Below are positions 40,877-53,519 of a stretch of 53,707 bases of DNA, piece by piece (position 1 is the stretch's first letter; every line of letters begins with the position of its first letter). Source of the stretch: Candidatus Altimarinota bacterium. Its GTDB lineage: Bacteria > Patescibacteriota > Gracilibacteria > BD1-5 > UBA2023. Made by a program: the position numbers and the translations under genes. The stretch is taken from positions 1 through 53,707 of the forward strand of contig JABFSX010000016.1 in assembly GCA_013268835.1 (NCBI GenBank). The letters run 5' to 3'. The notes beneath the pieces are model-generated. The model did no database searches. It was not told the DNA's origin and was given only the letters and a program-made list of their open reading frames with translations.

Positions 40877-41719
40877 ATGAAACTAGAAGCCACAGTGATT
40901 GTAACAAGATACAAAGAACCAAACTCACTATTATTTGATACTATCAAGTCTTTATTTACTCAAAAATGAACTTCATTAGAAATACTTATTTTAGATCAAT
41001 TTTATGATAATGAAACAGAACAATTTTGTAAAAAATTGAATTCCTCAGGTGATCATACATTTTTATATACACTCATTGATCCTATTAGCCTCTCTTATGC
41101 TAGGAACTATTGACTCAAAAGTGCAAAAAATAATATTGTTATATTTATTGATTCTGATGCCATAGCTATGGATAATTGGTCATATGAGATAATCAACTTA
41201 TTGAAGGAAAATAATCAAACAAGAATAGTTGGAACTAAGATACTTCCCAAATGGAATGGAAAGAAGAATATTTTAACAAAATCAAATTATTTTTCTTCTG
41301 TATATTCGCTATTAGATCTCTGAGATGGAGTATTAAATATCTCAAAAGTGATATGAGCAAGTTTTGCTGTAAACAAGAATAATATTGAGGATATTTTCTT
41401 CAATGAAAATCTCTGAAGAAAAAATGGGGTACTACTTGGATGAGAAGAAACTGAATTTTGTGACAAGGTAAAATTAAAATGATTCAATATTCAGTATACA
41501 TGAAAAACTTATGTACTGCATCAGATCAACCAAGATAGATTACAATTAACTTGATTAATCGAAAGAGTAGTTTTTTTATGAGTTGGAAGAGCCATGAAGT
41601 GATGACTCCCTAGTCCTCATAAGACTAAGAAAAATATTTTTGATTATCTATTTTTTCCACTATTTCTTATGTTTTATGGGTATGGTTATATCTATGGAAC
41701 TCTTAAATATAAAAAATAA
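40877..41719 (+). CDS. Glycosyltransferase family 2
   Basis: 280 aa. A GT-A start VIVTRYKEPNSLLFDTIKSL, a DxD-like site in VIFIDSDAIAMDNW, and an acceptor-side GGEETEFCDKV motif (the ED/EDxE-type) follow. A hydrophobic C-terminus may touch the membrane. Eleven TGA-Gly codons. Ten nt after the acyltransferase. Sugar and acceptor unknown. Confidence 0.88.
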
Positions 41720-41729
41720 ACTTATTCTT

Positions 41730-42833
41730 ATGCATATTGTCTACATAGGATTATCTTATTATCCACCACAAATAGGAAAAGTAGATATTATGAAAATATC
41801 TGATGAAGCGAGTAAAGATATAGATAATCGGGTTGTGATATTTGCCAAGAGAAGAAAATGAGAACCTTTCATAGAAAAATTATGAAACAAAACTATTTAT
41901 CGATTATCATCAAGATGAGAGAATTCAATTATTGATGAATTTAAGTATATATTTTTCATTCCTTTTATTCTTAGAAAGAATAAAATTCTTGTAGATGTTT
42001 TTCATATTTATAATCCATTTTTCCTCGTCTCAATACTCAATATTTTCTTGAGAATTGCATATCGAAAATCAAATATTATATTCGATATTCGTACCTGACC
42101 ACTAAAGGAAGGTTTCAAAAAAATATTGAATTATACCCTTATTACACTTGGACACATTACAGCATCCAAGACCATTGTTATTCACAAAAATCTTCTCAAA
42201 AATTTTTTCTATACAAAAAAATGATCCACTTATGAGGTGGCACTTTGATTTGAAAAATCAAAAAAACTTCCAATTCAAAACGATAACCCATCTCTGAGAA
42301 AATACATATATATCGGAAGCATATATCCTCGCAGAGATATAGATACTCTACTTGGGGCATTTTCAAAATATCTCTTGTCGTATCCAAATGATACTCTGAG
42401 TCTACTCTGATGATGAGATATTGCATATATAGAAATGCTCAAGAATAAGTACTCGACCAAAAATATCTCATTCCTATGAGCCGTAGCTCAAGATAGCGTC
42501 CAATCATATCTTACTGAGAGTAACTATGGAGTCGCATATATACCAATGTCTTCTTACTTTATGGATCAGCCTCCACTCAAAACAATAGAATACCTTGGTA
42601 TTGGAATACCAGTAATCGGAACAAAAACTCATGGAAATGAAGTATTCATAACAAATACCAATGGGATTCTTTGTAATGACTCTATAGAAGAATTCGCAGA
42701 ATGACTCCTTTTATTTCGTAGAAAATTCGAAACATATCCCCCCCTACATATCATCCATAGTGTGGAATCATATGAGTGGAAAAATATATATACAAATCTA
42801 AAAAATACCATCTATTCCACTATGGATGATTAA
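41730..42833 (+). CDS. Glycosyltransferase family 4 (second)
   Basis: 367 aa. N-terminal MHIVYIGLSYYPPQIGKVD; C-terminal sugar-nucleotide site YIGSIYPRRDIDTLLGAF, LSLLGGGD (three TGA in a row) and QPPLKTIEYLGIGIPVIG, where the second Glu of the GT4 E-x7-E pair is seen. The tail runs into the convergent membrane protein gene by 14 nt. Last plus-strand gene of the glycan locus. Confidence 0.85.
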
Positions 42834-44286
42834 TATAAAGATAATTTCCGTCCTCAAGCTTAGACATTTTTCCAGAAATCAAGAGTTCTTTTATTGGAAA
42901 AATTTGCTGCATCTCCTTCATGGTATCTTTAGAGATAAATAGAAGATATTCATTGCTTTTATTGAATGAATTAAATTTCTCGAATGTATCAATTTGCTTA
43001 AAAAGTAGAGAGCCATCTCCATCAATCCGAAGAGTATGATTTATATTAAATAATATATTTTCATCAAAATTATATGCAAGTATTTTTCCTTTATAATTAC
43101 TTATATCCTGATACCAGGCAAGGGTAAAATTTGTATTATCAAACGGACTATAGTATATATGTGATGCATTTTTTGTTATCTGAACAAGACTGAGTGAAGC
43201 GAGAAGAAGTAAAATTATCCTATATCGTATATTTTTACGTATGAAATACATCATTACAATCGCACTAAAAATAACTATATACATCACGAGTCTATCTTGA
43301 TAGAGTCATACTTTTGGTGAATAAGAAGCAAAAAATATCACCAGCATCATCGTTAGAACAACAAACATATACGTATATACGTGTGTTTTTTTCTTAAAAA
43401 AATCCCCCAAAGATTGGGCATACTTTTTATAAAAAAGTACTATTGATACTACTGCAAATACTATAAATAAAATAGTGATCTGTGTATCATCAATATAGTA
43501 ATAACTATAGGCAAATGGATTTTTTGCAACTACTTTTTCTTCTACATATTGGTATTGCCATATAAGACTATCAATAAACATCAAGAAAAAATAACTTCCA
43601 AAAATGAGTCCGAGTCAAAATTGTTTTGCCCATGATCGTATCTCCCCATAGTTCTTCGTAAGAAGTAACATAATCCCATATCACAGATTTGAAAAAAACA
43701 AGAAAAATGAAGTAATAGGATTCGATCCGTATACAAGTCCTGAGAATACTGAAAGTGGAAAAATTTTGGAAAACTTATAACGTATAAAAACCAATAAAAA
43801 TCATAAATATCCAATAATAGCAAGATTTTCTCGAACTGTCATCGATAGTCGTCTGACGACAAATGGATTCGCAAGACAAAGCAAGAGAACAATTATAATC
43901 ATACCTGATACTATCTTCTTCTTGTAAAAAGAACGAATCACAAGACCTAGGAGAACTACTTGAAGAAGCGAAATGAGAATAAATCAAAACTGAGTAATCT
44001 GAAAATATGTCATCCCTGTGACCACCTTAATTCCAGCAACTCATACATAAAAAAGGCGAAGTCAAAGTCAAGGATACATAATATGTTTTTCCCAATCAAT
44101 TCCAGATTCTAGAAATTCTCATATTGGTTTATTAAACCAAGGATCAAGATGATACCAATATGTAACTGCTGTAGATTTTTCTATAAAAAATAGAAAAAGT
44201 ACAACAAAAAATAAAATAAAGGCAACAAAAAAGCCTCTTTCCTGTATCCAGCTCATTATTTTTTGTTTGATAGTAGCAAGTAACAT
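42820..44286 (-). CDS. Large polytopic membrane protein (GT-C-like)
   Basis: 488 aa with about ten hydrophobic segments and an extracytoplasmic C-terminal domain (about 380-488). After TM1 an acidic loop (YWYHLDPWFNKPIGEFLESGIDW) could hold the catalytic Asp/Glu of GT-C enzymes, and VRRLSMTVRENLA follows. No firm family. Eight TGA-Gly codons. Convergent with the GT4 gene and first of the minus-strand half of the locus; may build or polymerise the glycan. Confidence 0.6.
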
Positions 44287-44297
44287 CTCTATAAAAA

Positions 44298-44978
44298 TTA
44301 GTTTGAATCATCAAGTTTTGCAACAAAGAGAAGATTATTATAAAATCGTGGAAAAAGATAATATATAAAATAATCACCAAATATACTTAGCAATATTCTT
44401 TTTGTGCTATCTGGCTCATGTCATATTTTGCAAAAATATGTATCAATAACCTGTATTTGATTATGTCGCAAAAGATTTGTCAACATTCCATTACTAAAGT
44501 ATACCTTATGATCTTCATGAAATGACTCACGTCAAAATATATTCCCTATAATTCACTCAAAACAATAAGAATTTGGAGTACTTATAATAAGTAGCGTATC
44601 TTTTTTCATTACCTTCTTAAGGTTTGTGAGAGCTATTTCTAGATTCATCAAATGTTCAATCACTTCACCAAATATGATAACATCAGGCGCATAATCAAGT
44701 TCACCAAACATATTCATATCCATACATTTTGCTCTCGAGTTTGGAAAAGCTTCTGTATGAGAATTCAAAAAATCTACACTCTCAGAATCAAGATCTATAC
44801 CAAGTTGTTCGCTACAGATCTTATCTACTTCACGATATAAAAATGGTCAACATTCACCATTAAATTTTTCTTTTGTAAAAGGAGAATCACAGGCTCAAAT
44901 ATGTAGAACTTTTTTTCAGATACAAAATTCTAAGAGTTTTTTGTCTCTACTTCTTACTTTTTGACTAGATATTTTCAT
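44298..44978 (-). CDS. SAM-dependent methyltransferase (class I)
   Basis: 226 aa. SAM motif I is VLHIGACDSPFTKE (about 24-37), with motif II IGIDLDSESVDFLN and motif IV region DVIIFGEVIEHLMNLEIAL, the usual methyltransferase-11 like pattern. STPNSYCFEGI is the post-strand loop. Seven TGA-Gly codons. Its start overlaps the end of the flippase by 25 nt. Likely acts on a sugar or lipid-linked intermediate. Confidence 0.85.
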
Positions 44979-46219
44979 AGAATAACACTATTAACACATA
45001 AAAAATATAAAATATACGAAAAAATTGTAGTACATATTGCCCCGTAATACGAATAAATAGGAATAAGAAAGATATTTCCTATTACATTCAATATTCATAC
45101 TACCATAACAATATACAGATTTATTGCCTCTCTTCATAATGAAACAAGATTAATATATCACCAGTAACCAAGTGGCTCAATAAGATTGTATATTAGAAGG
45201 AATTGCAGTATAGGAATACTAGCCTGGTATTGTCCTAGGTTTAGACTATATGAAGCCAATAATACGAATTCAAGAGTAAGAATCAAGAGGAAATTATAAC
45301 GAAAAATCATCCAAAGTCATTGTTTATAATTCTGAATTCCACCTTTTAGGTATTCATCTTGTGATATTCTGGGAAAAATAGAAGTAAAAATAATACCACT
45401 TGCCATAGCAAGTATAAGTGTGCACTTATACGCAAGTGCATACACCCCAAGTGCATCAAATTGAGAATACATTCCCATAATTATCTGGTCACTACTCATA
45501 TATAGTGCTATAAAAAAAGATCACAGACCAATATACAATCATCGTCGAAGTGAAAAGAAGATAATATTTTTATCTAAGCGGATTTTTTTGATATCAAATG
45601 TATTATATACATATATTCCTGTAGAAATTAATCAAAATATAGCACTTATACAATATCCATATATAATATTTTCCAAACTTGGAAAAGTCATAAGTATAAA
45701 TCCAAGAACTCCGATAAACACAATACCATTTAGTACTTTTAGATATGCTTCATGCTGCATATCTTCACTAGGACGAAAAAAGGCTCGCAAAAACTCCGAA
45801 AAATTATTCAGTATAGAATATAGACAATAGACAAGAATCAAAGAAATACTGATCTCTAAATCTCAGATATAATATCCCACTCATAGAACCAGGAGGAATG
45901 CTATAAATCCAAATAAAATCTTAATAAAAGAAAGATTTATCATATATTCAGGGAGTTTTGCTCTATCACGACTCACCTCTCGTACCATAACTGTAGTGAG
46001 TCAAAAATCCATCAATACAATCAGCATACCAACTGATGCCATCATATAATTCATGATTCAGAACTGTTCCCTTCACAAAAAATGTGCTATAAAAATAGTA
46101 ACCAAAAAAACACCTCACTTATTAATAATTTCAGCAATTGTAAGCCAAAAAGTATTTTTTATAATTGTTTGTTTTAGACTCGTATTTTTAAAAAAAAATC
46201 ATTTTAGCTTCAAGAACAT
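44954..46219 (-). CDS. Polysaccharide flippase (Wzx/MATE-like, MOP superfamily)
   Basis: 421 aa with about 12 hydrophobic segments. The start LKQTIIKNTFWLTIAEIINK is typical of Wzx-type flippases, and the mid region SSDQIIMGMYSQFDALGVYALAYK matches the family's seventh helix. Transports lipid-linked oligosaccharides across the membrane. Thirteen or more TGA-Gly codons. It overlaps the methyltransferase start and lies 13 nt after gpsA. Confidence 0.88.
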
Positions 46220-46232
46220 ACTCTATGGGTAA

Positions 46233-47192
46233 TTATGAATTCATCGGTTTAGGAAAAAATACTTCTACAGTTTTTTGAAATTCTACCAGATCATTTTTCT
46301 GAATAATTGCACTTATTCAACGAAGTGTTTCATATCATTCTGCATGTTTTTTTTCTCACCTTAGTTGTTCTACGGCTTCTAAAGAAGTTTTTCCACTTCA
46401 TACTAATTGTCCAAAATAACGATTCCGACTCTCTCAAAAACAAGTTGCGATAAGATCTCCACCAAGTGCAAAATCAGAAAAATGAATCTCTGTACTTCAT
46501 CCGAGCAAAGCAAGTAACTCTGGTAATTCTCGATACAACTGTGATATAGCATATCCTACTGTTGACATACCAAGTCACTTCCCTTCAAGATAGCCAGTAT
46601 AGAGTGCGAATATATTTTTTATAGCACCGAATAACTCAATATTTTTATATTCTGACGTAAAAGATAGGGCAAGCTTTGGGCTCTCAAAAATATTTCGAAT
46701 AGAGGTGATTTTCTCACTATCTGAAAATCAGACAGTGGCACCAAGTGGAGCACCAGAAATCAATTCTGAAGCTATCATCCCTCCAGATAATACGGCATAC
46801 GAATATGGAATTTCTTTTATATTTTCCGCGAGCATATCACTCACAGTATGCAATGTTCTACTGTCTATTCCTTTTGAACAATTCAAAAAAATTACCCCAG
46901 ATTGTATATGAGGAGCAATAGAAACAATGAAATCCTCTACAAATGGAATCGGAATAGCTATAATAATCATATTTACTTCCTTGATAATTTGCAATATATC
47001 ATCTATACAATGAACATTGTTCGGAAGAGCAATACCAGGAAAAAAATATGGATGTACACGAGTATTGTGTACCGTTTTCATAATAGTCTCATTTCTCTCA
47101 TAAGAAAAAAATATCATCTCAGGATGAAGATGTGATATATGATGAGCAATTGTGAATCAAAAGGCTCACATTCAGACAATTAGCGTTTTCAT
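46233..47192 (-). CDS. gpsA: NAD(P)-dependent glycerol-3-phosphate dehydrogenase
   Basis: 319 aa, the normal length. Dinucleotide motif IVGMGAFGFT (residues 5-14) has Gly by TGA. The family sites SKGID, VLSGGMIASE and LFGAIKNIFALYTGYLEGKGLG (with the catalytic Lys in the last) are present. Reduces dihydroxyacetone phosphate to glycerol 3-phosphate for phospholipid or glycerol-phosphate polymers. Its place between Ugd and the flippase suggests a glycerol-phosphate group on the surface glycan. Confidence 0.9.
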
Positions 47193-47209
47193 TTTAGTTT
47201 TAAGAAAAA

Positions 47210-48529
47210 TTATTTACCAATACCCTCATAAGTGAACCCCATTGACTCAAGCTCGGAACGATTCCAGATATTACGACCATCGATAACAAGTGGATAATGA
47301 AGAAGCTCTTTTACTTTTTGGATATCAACAGCACGAAACTCATCCCACTCTGTTAGTATGATCAATGCATCAGCTCAAGTGATAGCGTGGTAACCATTTT
47401 CAGAAAAAATCAAACGAGATTCACTCATATACATACGAGACATCTGTTGCATAGCTACAGGATCAAAGGTTCGAATTTCAGAAACTCATTTTTCGAGTAA
47501 AGATCTGATAACCTCATGACTTGCTGCATCTCGCGTATCATCCGTCTTTGGCTTGAATGTCAATCCCCAGATAGCGATTTTTTTTCATTCAAGGTTTGGC
47601 AAATGATGTATGAGTTTATTGATCACTCGAGTTTTTTGTCATTCATTCACTGATTCAGTAGCCTGAATAATCTGAAAATCATACCCAAAATCCTTCCCTG
47701 TCTCTATCAGCGCCTGAACATCCTTCGGAAAACAAGATCCACCATATCCGATACCAGCATGAAGAAATCGTGAACCAATACGCTCATCCATACCTATTCC
47801 ACGACTGATATCTGATATGTTTGCACCAACGAGTTCAGCAAAATTTGCAATCTCATTGATAAAACTAATTTTAGTAGCAAGAAATGCATTGGCAGCATAT
47901 TTGATAATCTCTGAAGATTCCAAGGAAGTAAAAATAAGTGGTGCACTTGTACGTACGAATGGCTTATACATAGTTTCCATAACCTTTCGTGCCCCCTCAC
48001 CAGAGATGCCACATACAATACGATCAGGAGTCATAAAATCCTTGATAGCTGATCACTCCTTGAGAAATTCTGGATTGCTCACAATATCAAAATCAATCGC
48101 TACTCATCGTTTATCGAGCTCAGATTGAATAATCTCACGACAGAGTGAACCTGTTCAGACAGGAACCGTCGATTTATTGATAAATACAGTATATTTGTCG
48201 ATATTTTTTCCCACTGTTTCTGCTACCATCTTGACATATTGGAGATCAGCACGATGATTTTTGTCTGGCGGAGTACCCACAGCACTCATAATTACAGAGG
48301 CAAAATTCACCCCCTCTATCGCATCAGTCGAAAAAATCAGACGTCCCACATTTTGATTACGAATTACTAACTCAGAGAGTCCAGGTTCATAGATAGGAAT
48401 AATACCATTTTTTAGATTTTGGATTTTAGATTCATCAACATCAATACACATCACCTCATGTCCAACTTCAGCAAGACAAGTGCCAGTAACAAGCCCAACA
48501 TATCCAGTTCAAAAAATAGTGATTTTCAT
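47210..48529 (-). CDS. ugd: UDP-glucose 6-dehydrogenase
   Basis: 439 aa. NAD site [20 protein letters not shown] (residues 4-23), catalytic region [16 protein letters not shown] with the nucleophile Cys at about 261, and C-terminal [18 protein letters not shown]. Oxidises UDP-glucose to UDP-glucuronate, a precursor of acidic polysaccharides. TGA-Gly at GTG and elsewhere. 17 nt upstream of gpsA. Confidence 0.95.
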
Positions 48530-48566
48530 AAAAATAATTAATAAATGTGTATTTGATTATCGAAGC

Positions 48567-49511
48567 TTATTTGTCATACATAATCTTCTTTGAGATCTTT
48601 AGTGCCTCTTCTGATAAGAATCTATTTTTTGCAATCAAATCAGCAATAATACCAAGTGAAAAAAGACTCACACCAATCGTGATAAGGGCACCAGAAATAA
48701 CAAGTGATTGGATCATTCCTTGTCCAAGTGCTGTAAAAAAGAAATAATAGATAAAACGAATAATTCCAAATATTCAAACGAGTAAAAATGGAATACTCAT
48801 AATTAGAAAGACTTTGAGTGGCTCATACATTGTATAGACTCGCAAGATATCAAAAGTAGATTTTTTGATATGTTGAAAAATGTTCTTAAACAATCGAGAG
48901 GGGCGAGTTGGAAGATTGGTCTCAATCGGAACCCAAGCCACTTGGAGTCATTTTTTATAAGATTGTATGATAGTATCGATCACATAACTGAACTTGCTCG
49001 TAACATTGATTTCGTAGAGAGCCTCACGGCTATAGGCACGAAATCCACTTACGCTATCAGGCAATCTTTCTCAGGTAATAAAACTCAGAACCGTATTCCC
49101 CATTCCCTGTAAGAACTTCTTATACCATCGAAAGTGTCCAACCTTGGTCGGTTCACGATTTCCTATAACGATATCTGCACGTCACTCCAAGATTGGCTGA
49201 ACCAAATCTGCAATATATCGTCCTGGGTACTGATTATCTGCATCTGTATTCACAAGGATATCTGCTCCATTTTTGAGAGCATTTTCGAGTCCAGCCTTGA
49301 ATGCAAAACCAAGTCATCGATTCCTCTTGAATGAAACAATATGATGTACTCCGAGGCTCTTAGCTATTTGAGATGTATTATCTGTTGAGCCATCATCGAT
49401 AACCTGATACTCAATTGTATCAATACCATCAATATGACGAGGCAACTCTCCTACGACGAGAGGGAGTGTTCCCTCTTCATTTTTACAAGGAATCTGAATA
49501 ATAAGCTTCAT
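48567..49511 (-). CDS. DPM1-like glycosyltransferase family 2 with membrane tail
   Basis: 314 aa. Start [31 protein letters not shown] (first Asp site), [14 protein letters not shown] (DxD) and the [10 protein letters not shown] motif are as in dolichol/undecaprenyl-phosphate mannosyl or glucosyl transferases. Two membrane segments fill about 225-300. It likely makes a polyprenyl-phosphate sugar as donor for GT-C enzymes such as those at 42820 and 50530. Confidence 0.9.
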
Positions 49512-49521
49512 AAATACGTAA

Positions 49522-50166
49522 TTATACTTCTTCTTCTGATAAAAGAAGAACTCAAAGTGAAAAAATAAAAACTCAAGAAATAATACCAATAAGAGCGCTA
49601 AAGATGCCCATTGTACTACTTTCATGAAAAACTAATGCTGATGTAGCAAGAGCTACCAATATAACTGAAACTATATATACCCTCATATAAAGAGAATATA
49701 TTTTCTCATAAAAATAATCGAGAGCAACTGATTCACGAAAAATAATAGTAAATGCTGAGAATCCTAATCCCCCAAAAAAAATATACTCAATCCAAAAGAA
49801 ATGATTCAAAAAATCTGCAATATTATATATATCTAATTGACGAAGCAATAATAAAACCATACTAATAACGAGAAAAAATGGGAACACTATCTCACGAATT
49901 AACATAATAATACAATCTATCTTACTCAATCATAGCCTTCTTTTTGAAACATCATTCCAGAATTTTTTCCAATCAAAAACAGTATAGTGAATATTTTTTG
50001 GTATCTTAAAAATAAATAACATCTCACGAATAATAAATAACGTAGAGACGATAACTATCCACAAAAGATATTCTTGAAATAATGAAGCATTTAGAAGCAA
50101 TAGAATCAATACCCCAAGAACAAAATATGATACAATCGTAGAAAATTGTATTTGTTTTATTTTCAT
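49522..50166 (-). CDS. Membrane protein (about 214 aa)
   Basis: Six or so hydrophobic segments, with a soluble loop IHYTVFDWKKFWNDVSKRRL. Start chosen at MKIKQIQFST; MSLMK at 50175 or a more distant Met at 50211 are alternatives. All overlap the previous gene's 3' end, which supports coupled translation. Three TGA-Gly codons. No firm family; part of the glycan operon. Confidence 0.55.
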
Positions 50167-50549
50167 CAAACTCATGGAGATAATTTTTGAAAAAATAAAA
50201 TATAGACACAAAGTGCTAATATAAAATGGAAGACGACTGCAAAAACATTTAGTGCTGAAATCTTCATCCCAATATAACTCGCATAAAACACAAGAAGTGG
50301 AACTACCGATAAAGAGAGTGCAAAACTCAATGTCATACGTTCCAAAAAATCAACTTCTTTTTTATCAAAAAATGCCTGTACCAAAAGAAGTCCTGGAATA
50401 AAAAGAAGAAAAATCGAACCAGTAATAATACGAAGCCATTGTAGAAAGATCGAGTCTTGATATGGCAAAATTATACACAATAAAGCTATACTTGTTATCA
50501 GTATAACAAAAAAGAATAAACGGGAATGGTTATTTCCAGAGAACTTCAT
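50157..50549 (-). CDS. DUF1616-like membrane protein (130 aa)
   Basis: Start MKFSGNNHSRLFFFVILI, with four hydrophobic segments. LRIITGSIFLLFIPGLLLVQAFF then VDFLERMTLSFALSLSVVPLL is the DUF1616-like pattern seen in archaeal and CPR membrane proteins next to glycosylation genes. The last residues (PGVGGK) are three TGA codons and one Lys. It overlaps the gene before and after it. Confidence 0.6.
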
Positions 50550-51953
50550 AAATAATAGGATGAGAGGTATTAGAAAGAACAGGACGAAAACAAGAAGGAG
50601 GAAGCAATAATCGAGGTTGATTATCTCATACAAAAATATAGAGCTTCTCAGCTAGTGGACGATATTCATATATCATCTCACAACGAGTTATATCATCAGC
50701 GGTATAATAGAATGTATTCCATTTGGATTCATCCCAGATTTGATTCTCCAAAAGTCATGGGGCAAGCGTCCTGAGTCAGCCATATCAGAGTAGCCATGGA
50801 GTATAGATACGATGAGTACTGAGTATAGTGGCATCTGTCGGTATGAGTATATTAAGATTCTTCACAATATCAAACTCTTCCCGACTGATACTATGTCGAG
50901 AAGAATATTCATACGAATGTGTAATATACAGAAATCATTGTATAAGAAAAAAACTACCCACCACCATATACCCTATTTTTTTTGGCAAATGAATGAGGAT
51001 ATAAACAACACTATATCCAGCCATCAGGATGACAAAAATATCAAAAAAAACAAACATTCTATTGTAGAAAAAAAGTCGTAGAACCGACCAAGCGAGTCAG
51101 ACTAAAAATCCTATAAAAATCATATCAAATTCTTTTTTCTCAATCTTTCGGAATATAGCAGGAATAAGGATCAGAAAATATGGAAAAATCAATATAAAAA
51201 ATTCCCGAGATTGCAAAAATGTTCCTGACTTGGTAGTACCACCAAATGTTGTTGCAAGCGGTTCGATCATATCTGTAAGAAATCAGAGTTGATTGAGGTA
51301 CAAAGGAAGTGCCAATATTCATCATAGTATGAGTATGCATCCTTGTTTCCAAGGCATTTTTTTTGTTGTATTCCTGAAGCAATGATTGCTAGCAATGCAA
51401 CAACAGCAAAATAAAGTGCCGATGGACGATGAATCGTAAATAATCCTGCAATCGTCAATATAGCAAGTGGTGACTTGCGTAATAAAAATCCAAGAGAAAT
51501 GATCAAAAATATAATTCCAAGAATATTTCTCCAATAGTTCCACCAGTATTCTTCGAATTGTACAATAGAAAGTAAGAAAATCGAAGCTGCAACAAGTCAA
51601 ACAGAACGATTATATGACTGTTTTGCGAAAAAATATATACAAAAAGCGGTAAAGATACTCAAAAACCCAAGAAATGGTCAGATAATAGTGTCTGAACTAT
51701 ATCAAATAAAAGTAAGTACCGTTGTTAGTATCCCATAAAGTGGCTCATTGTACGGAAGATACGGGCTCGTTGGGGCAGAAATCGAAGGAAGCGCATCAAT
51801 CGAAACCTGTATTGCATATCGGAAGAAACCTGGATCATACCCATAAGGAATATCATAAACAAAATACCCTATTATTCGATAAGAACCGATAAAGAGTGAT
51901 AATAAAAAAATTCATATCAATATTTTCTCTATTTTTCCTGATAAAAAATCCAT
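50530..51953 (-). CDS. GT-C-like membrane glycosyltransferase with a frame break
   Basis: The start at MDFLSGKIEKILIGIFLL leads to a polytopic GT-C-like N-terminal half: YGYDPGFFRYAIQ after TM1 carries the Asp expected in this fold, and YEILTT-like loop PYNEPLYGILTT follows. The frame holds to IIASGIQQKK at an A8 run (plus-strand T-run 51357-51364). The protein then continues only in the other frame as MPWKQGCILILGGILALP to a TAA at 50530-50532. One extra A would make a 474-residue protein. This is a sequencing error, a mutation, or slippage at the run. Overlaps the DUF1616-like gene by 20 nt. Confidence 0.7.
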
Positions 51954-52009
51954 ACGAGCATAATAAAAAAATCGAAAAAAGTATATAAAAATATCCAACT
52001 TATGCAAGT

Positions 52010-52036
52010 GTTAGCGATACGGAAAGTATTGCTAAC
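52010..52036. promoter_or_regulatory. Strong inverted repeat between divergent genes
   Basis: GTTAGCGATAC (52010-52020) and GTATTGCTAAC (52026-52036) pair over 11 bp (one G-T) around GGAAA. It lies 57 nt before the minus-strand GT-C gene and upstream of the kinase. No T-run follows, so an operator or 5' RNA structure is more likely than a terminator. Confidence 0.5.
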
Positions 52037-52166
52037 AGCAAAAAATAAGAACTTCAAAAAATCACAGAAAAATCATCAAATATTCTTGTATGATTAAAAA
52101 AAGTGCCTATACTCAAATTATATACAAATACTCAAATTCTTTCTAAATACTAAATTATATCGACTT

Positions 52167-53516
52167 TTGCGATTATCCTATCAGATTCCGATCATCACTG
52201 GTATTGCCATCATAGCAACAATTATTATCAATATTCTAGCGTTCCATTATTTTATGGGGACACTCTTTGTGGCATATACAGAAGAGATCGAAGCTATAGA
52301 GCAAAAGTGATCCCTATCCCCAGAGAAACTCACCACTATCTTGGATGTAAGCACTCTATCAGATGAGAAGCAGGATGAATACAAAGAGGTTATCTCAGAA
52401 CTCTCAACGATATCCACCTCCCTCAAGAATATCAGCGAAAATCCTGAACTCTATATCCAATCTGGTTCTGACAATACCCAAGCAACCGAATGAGGCTATG
52501 CACTCAAAGTATCGGATATCAAAAAAACTGAAAATCCATTTGCTAATATCAGTTCTCTACTCGCCAATCCTACTGGTTGGGATGAAGATACCCCAGAATG
52601 GCGACTCGTCATCGGACTTCTGACTCGACTTTTGGTTACTGATCTTATCTTCCTCATTGTTATAACGGGACTCTACTTTCTCTGGATTCGTCGTGTTTTT
52701 ATCCCGGTTCATATCATCATCGATCGACTCAAGGCCTATATCGATAGTGCCAGATTCCAGAATATTTCCTACACTCGAAATGATGAGTTTGCTCCACTTG
52801 TTTCAACCATCAATAATCTCTATAAGTCACTCAGAGTACAAGAGAATATCCGTTCCAATTTTCTCTCTGATATCTCCCATGAGATCCGAACTCCGATCAC
52901 TGCTGTCAAGTGCTATCTCGAAGCTATCGAAGATGGGATGATGACCCTCGATGACAAGACGATCCCTCTTCTCCAGACAGAGCTCTCACGTCTCACAGGT
53001 ATCACGGAACAGATCATGGAATATGAGAATCTCACACATCACTATACGGAAGATATCCACGTTGAGCGCTTCCCACTCAAGAAACAGATCGAATCACTGA
53101 TATATGAATATATTCCACAACTAGAAAAAAATGAACAAGAGATCATCGTAAAAGGCGAAATGGATATCTTCGTACGTATGGATAAAAATATGTTCATACA
53201 GATTCTCCACAATGTATTCTCAAACTTTATCAAATATTCAGGAGCGAATACTCGACTCACTTGTAGCTATATCCGAACCAAAGAAAATATCACTATCATC
53301 TTTTCTGATAATGGCATCGGAATACCCGAATGAGAGATCAATCTCGTAAAAGAAAAATTCTACCGAGTCGACAAGTCTCGAACCCGTGATGCCAGCATGA
53401 GTATGGGAATCGGACTTTCGATCATCGACCACATCGTACGAATTCATGAGGGATCACTGAGTATCACCAATGAAAATCCAAATGGTCTCTCTATCAAAAT
53501 AATCATCCCAAGATAA
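52167..53516 (+). CDS. Sensor histidine kinase (HAMP + HisKA + HATPase)
   Basis: 449 aa from the TTG chosen here. No in-frame ATG lies between the upstream stop at 52095 and the first membrane segment, so the start is uncertain (anywhere from 52098). TM1 (about 9-27) and TM2 (about 160-180) bracket an extracytoplasmic sensor region. HAMP (about 180-232) leads to FLSDISHEIRTPITAVK with the phospho-His, N-box ILHNVFSNFIKYS, G1 DNGIGIPEGE (Gly by TGA) and G2 GIGLSII. No response regulator is in the window, so it may lie outside or before another gene. Confidence 0.88.
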
Positions 53517-53519
53517 ACT

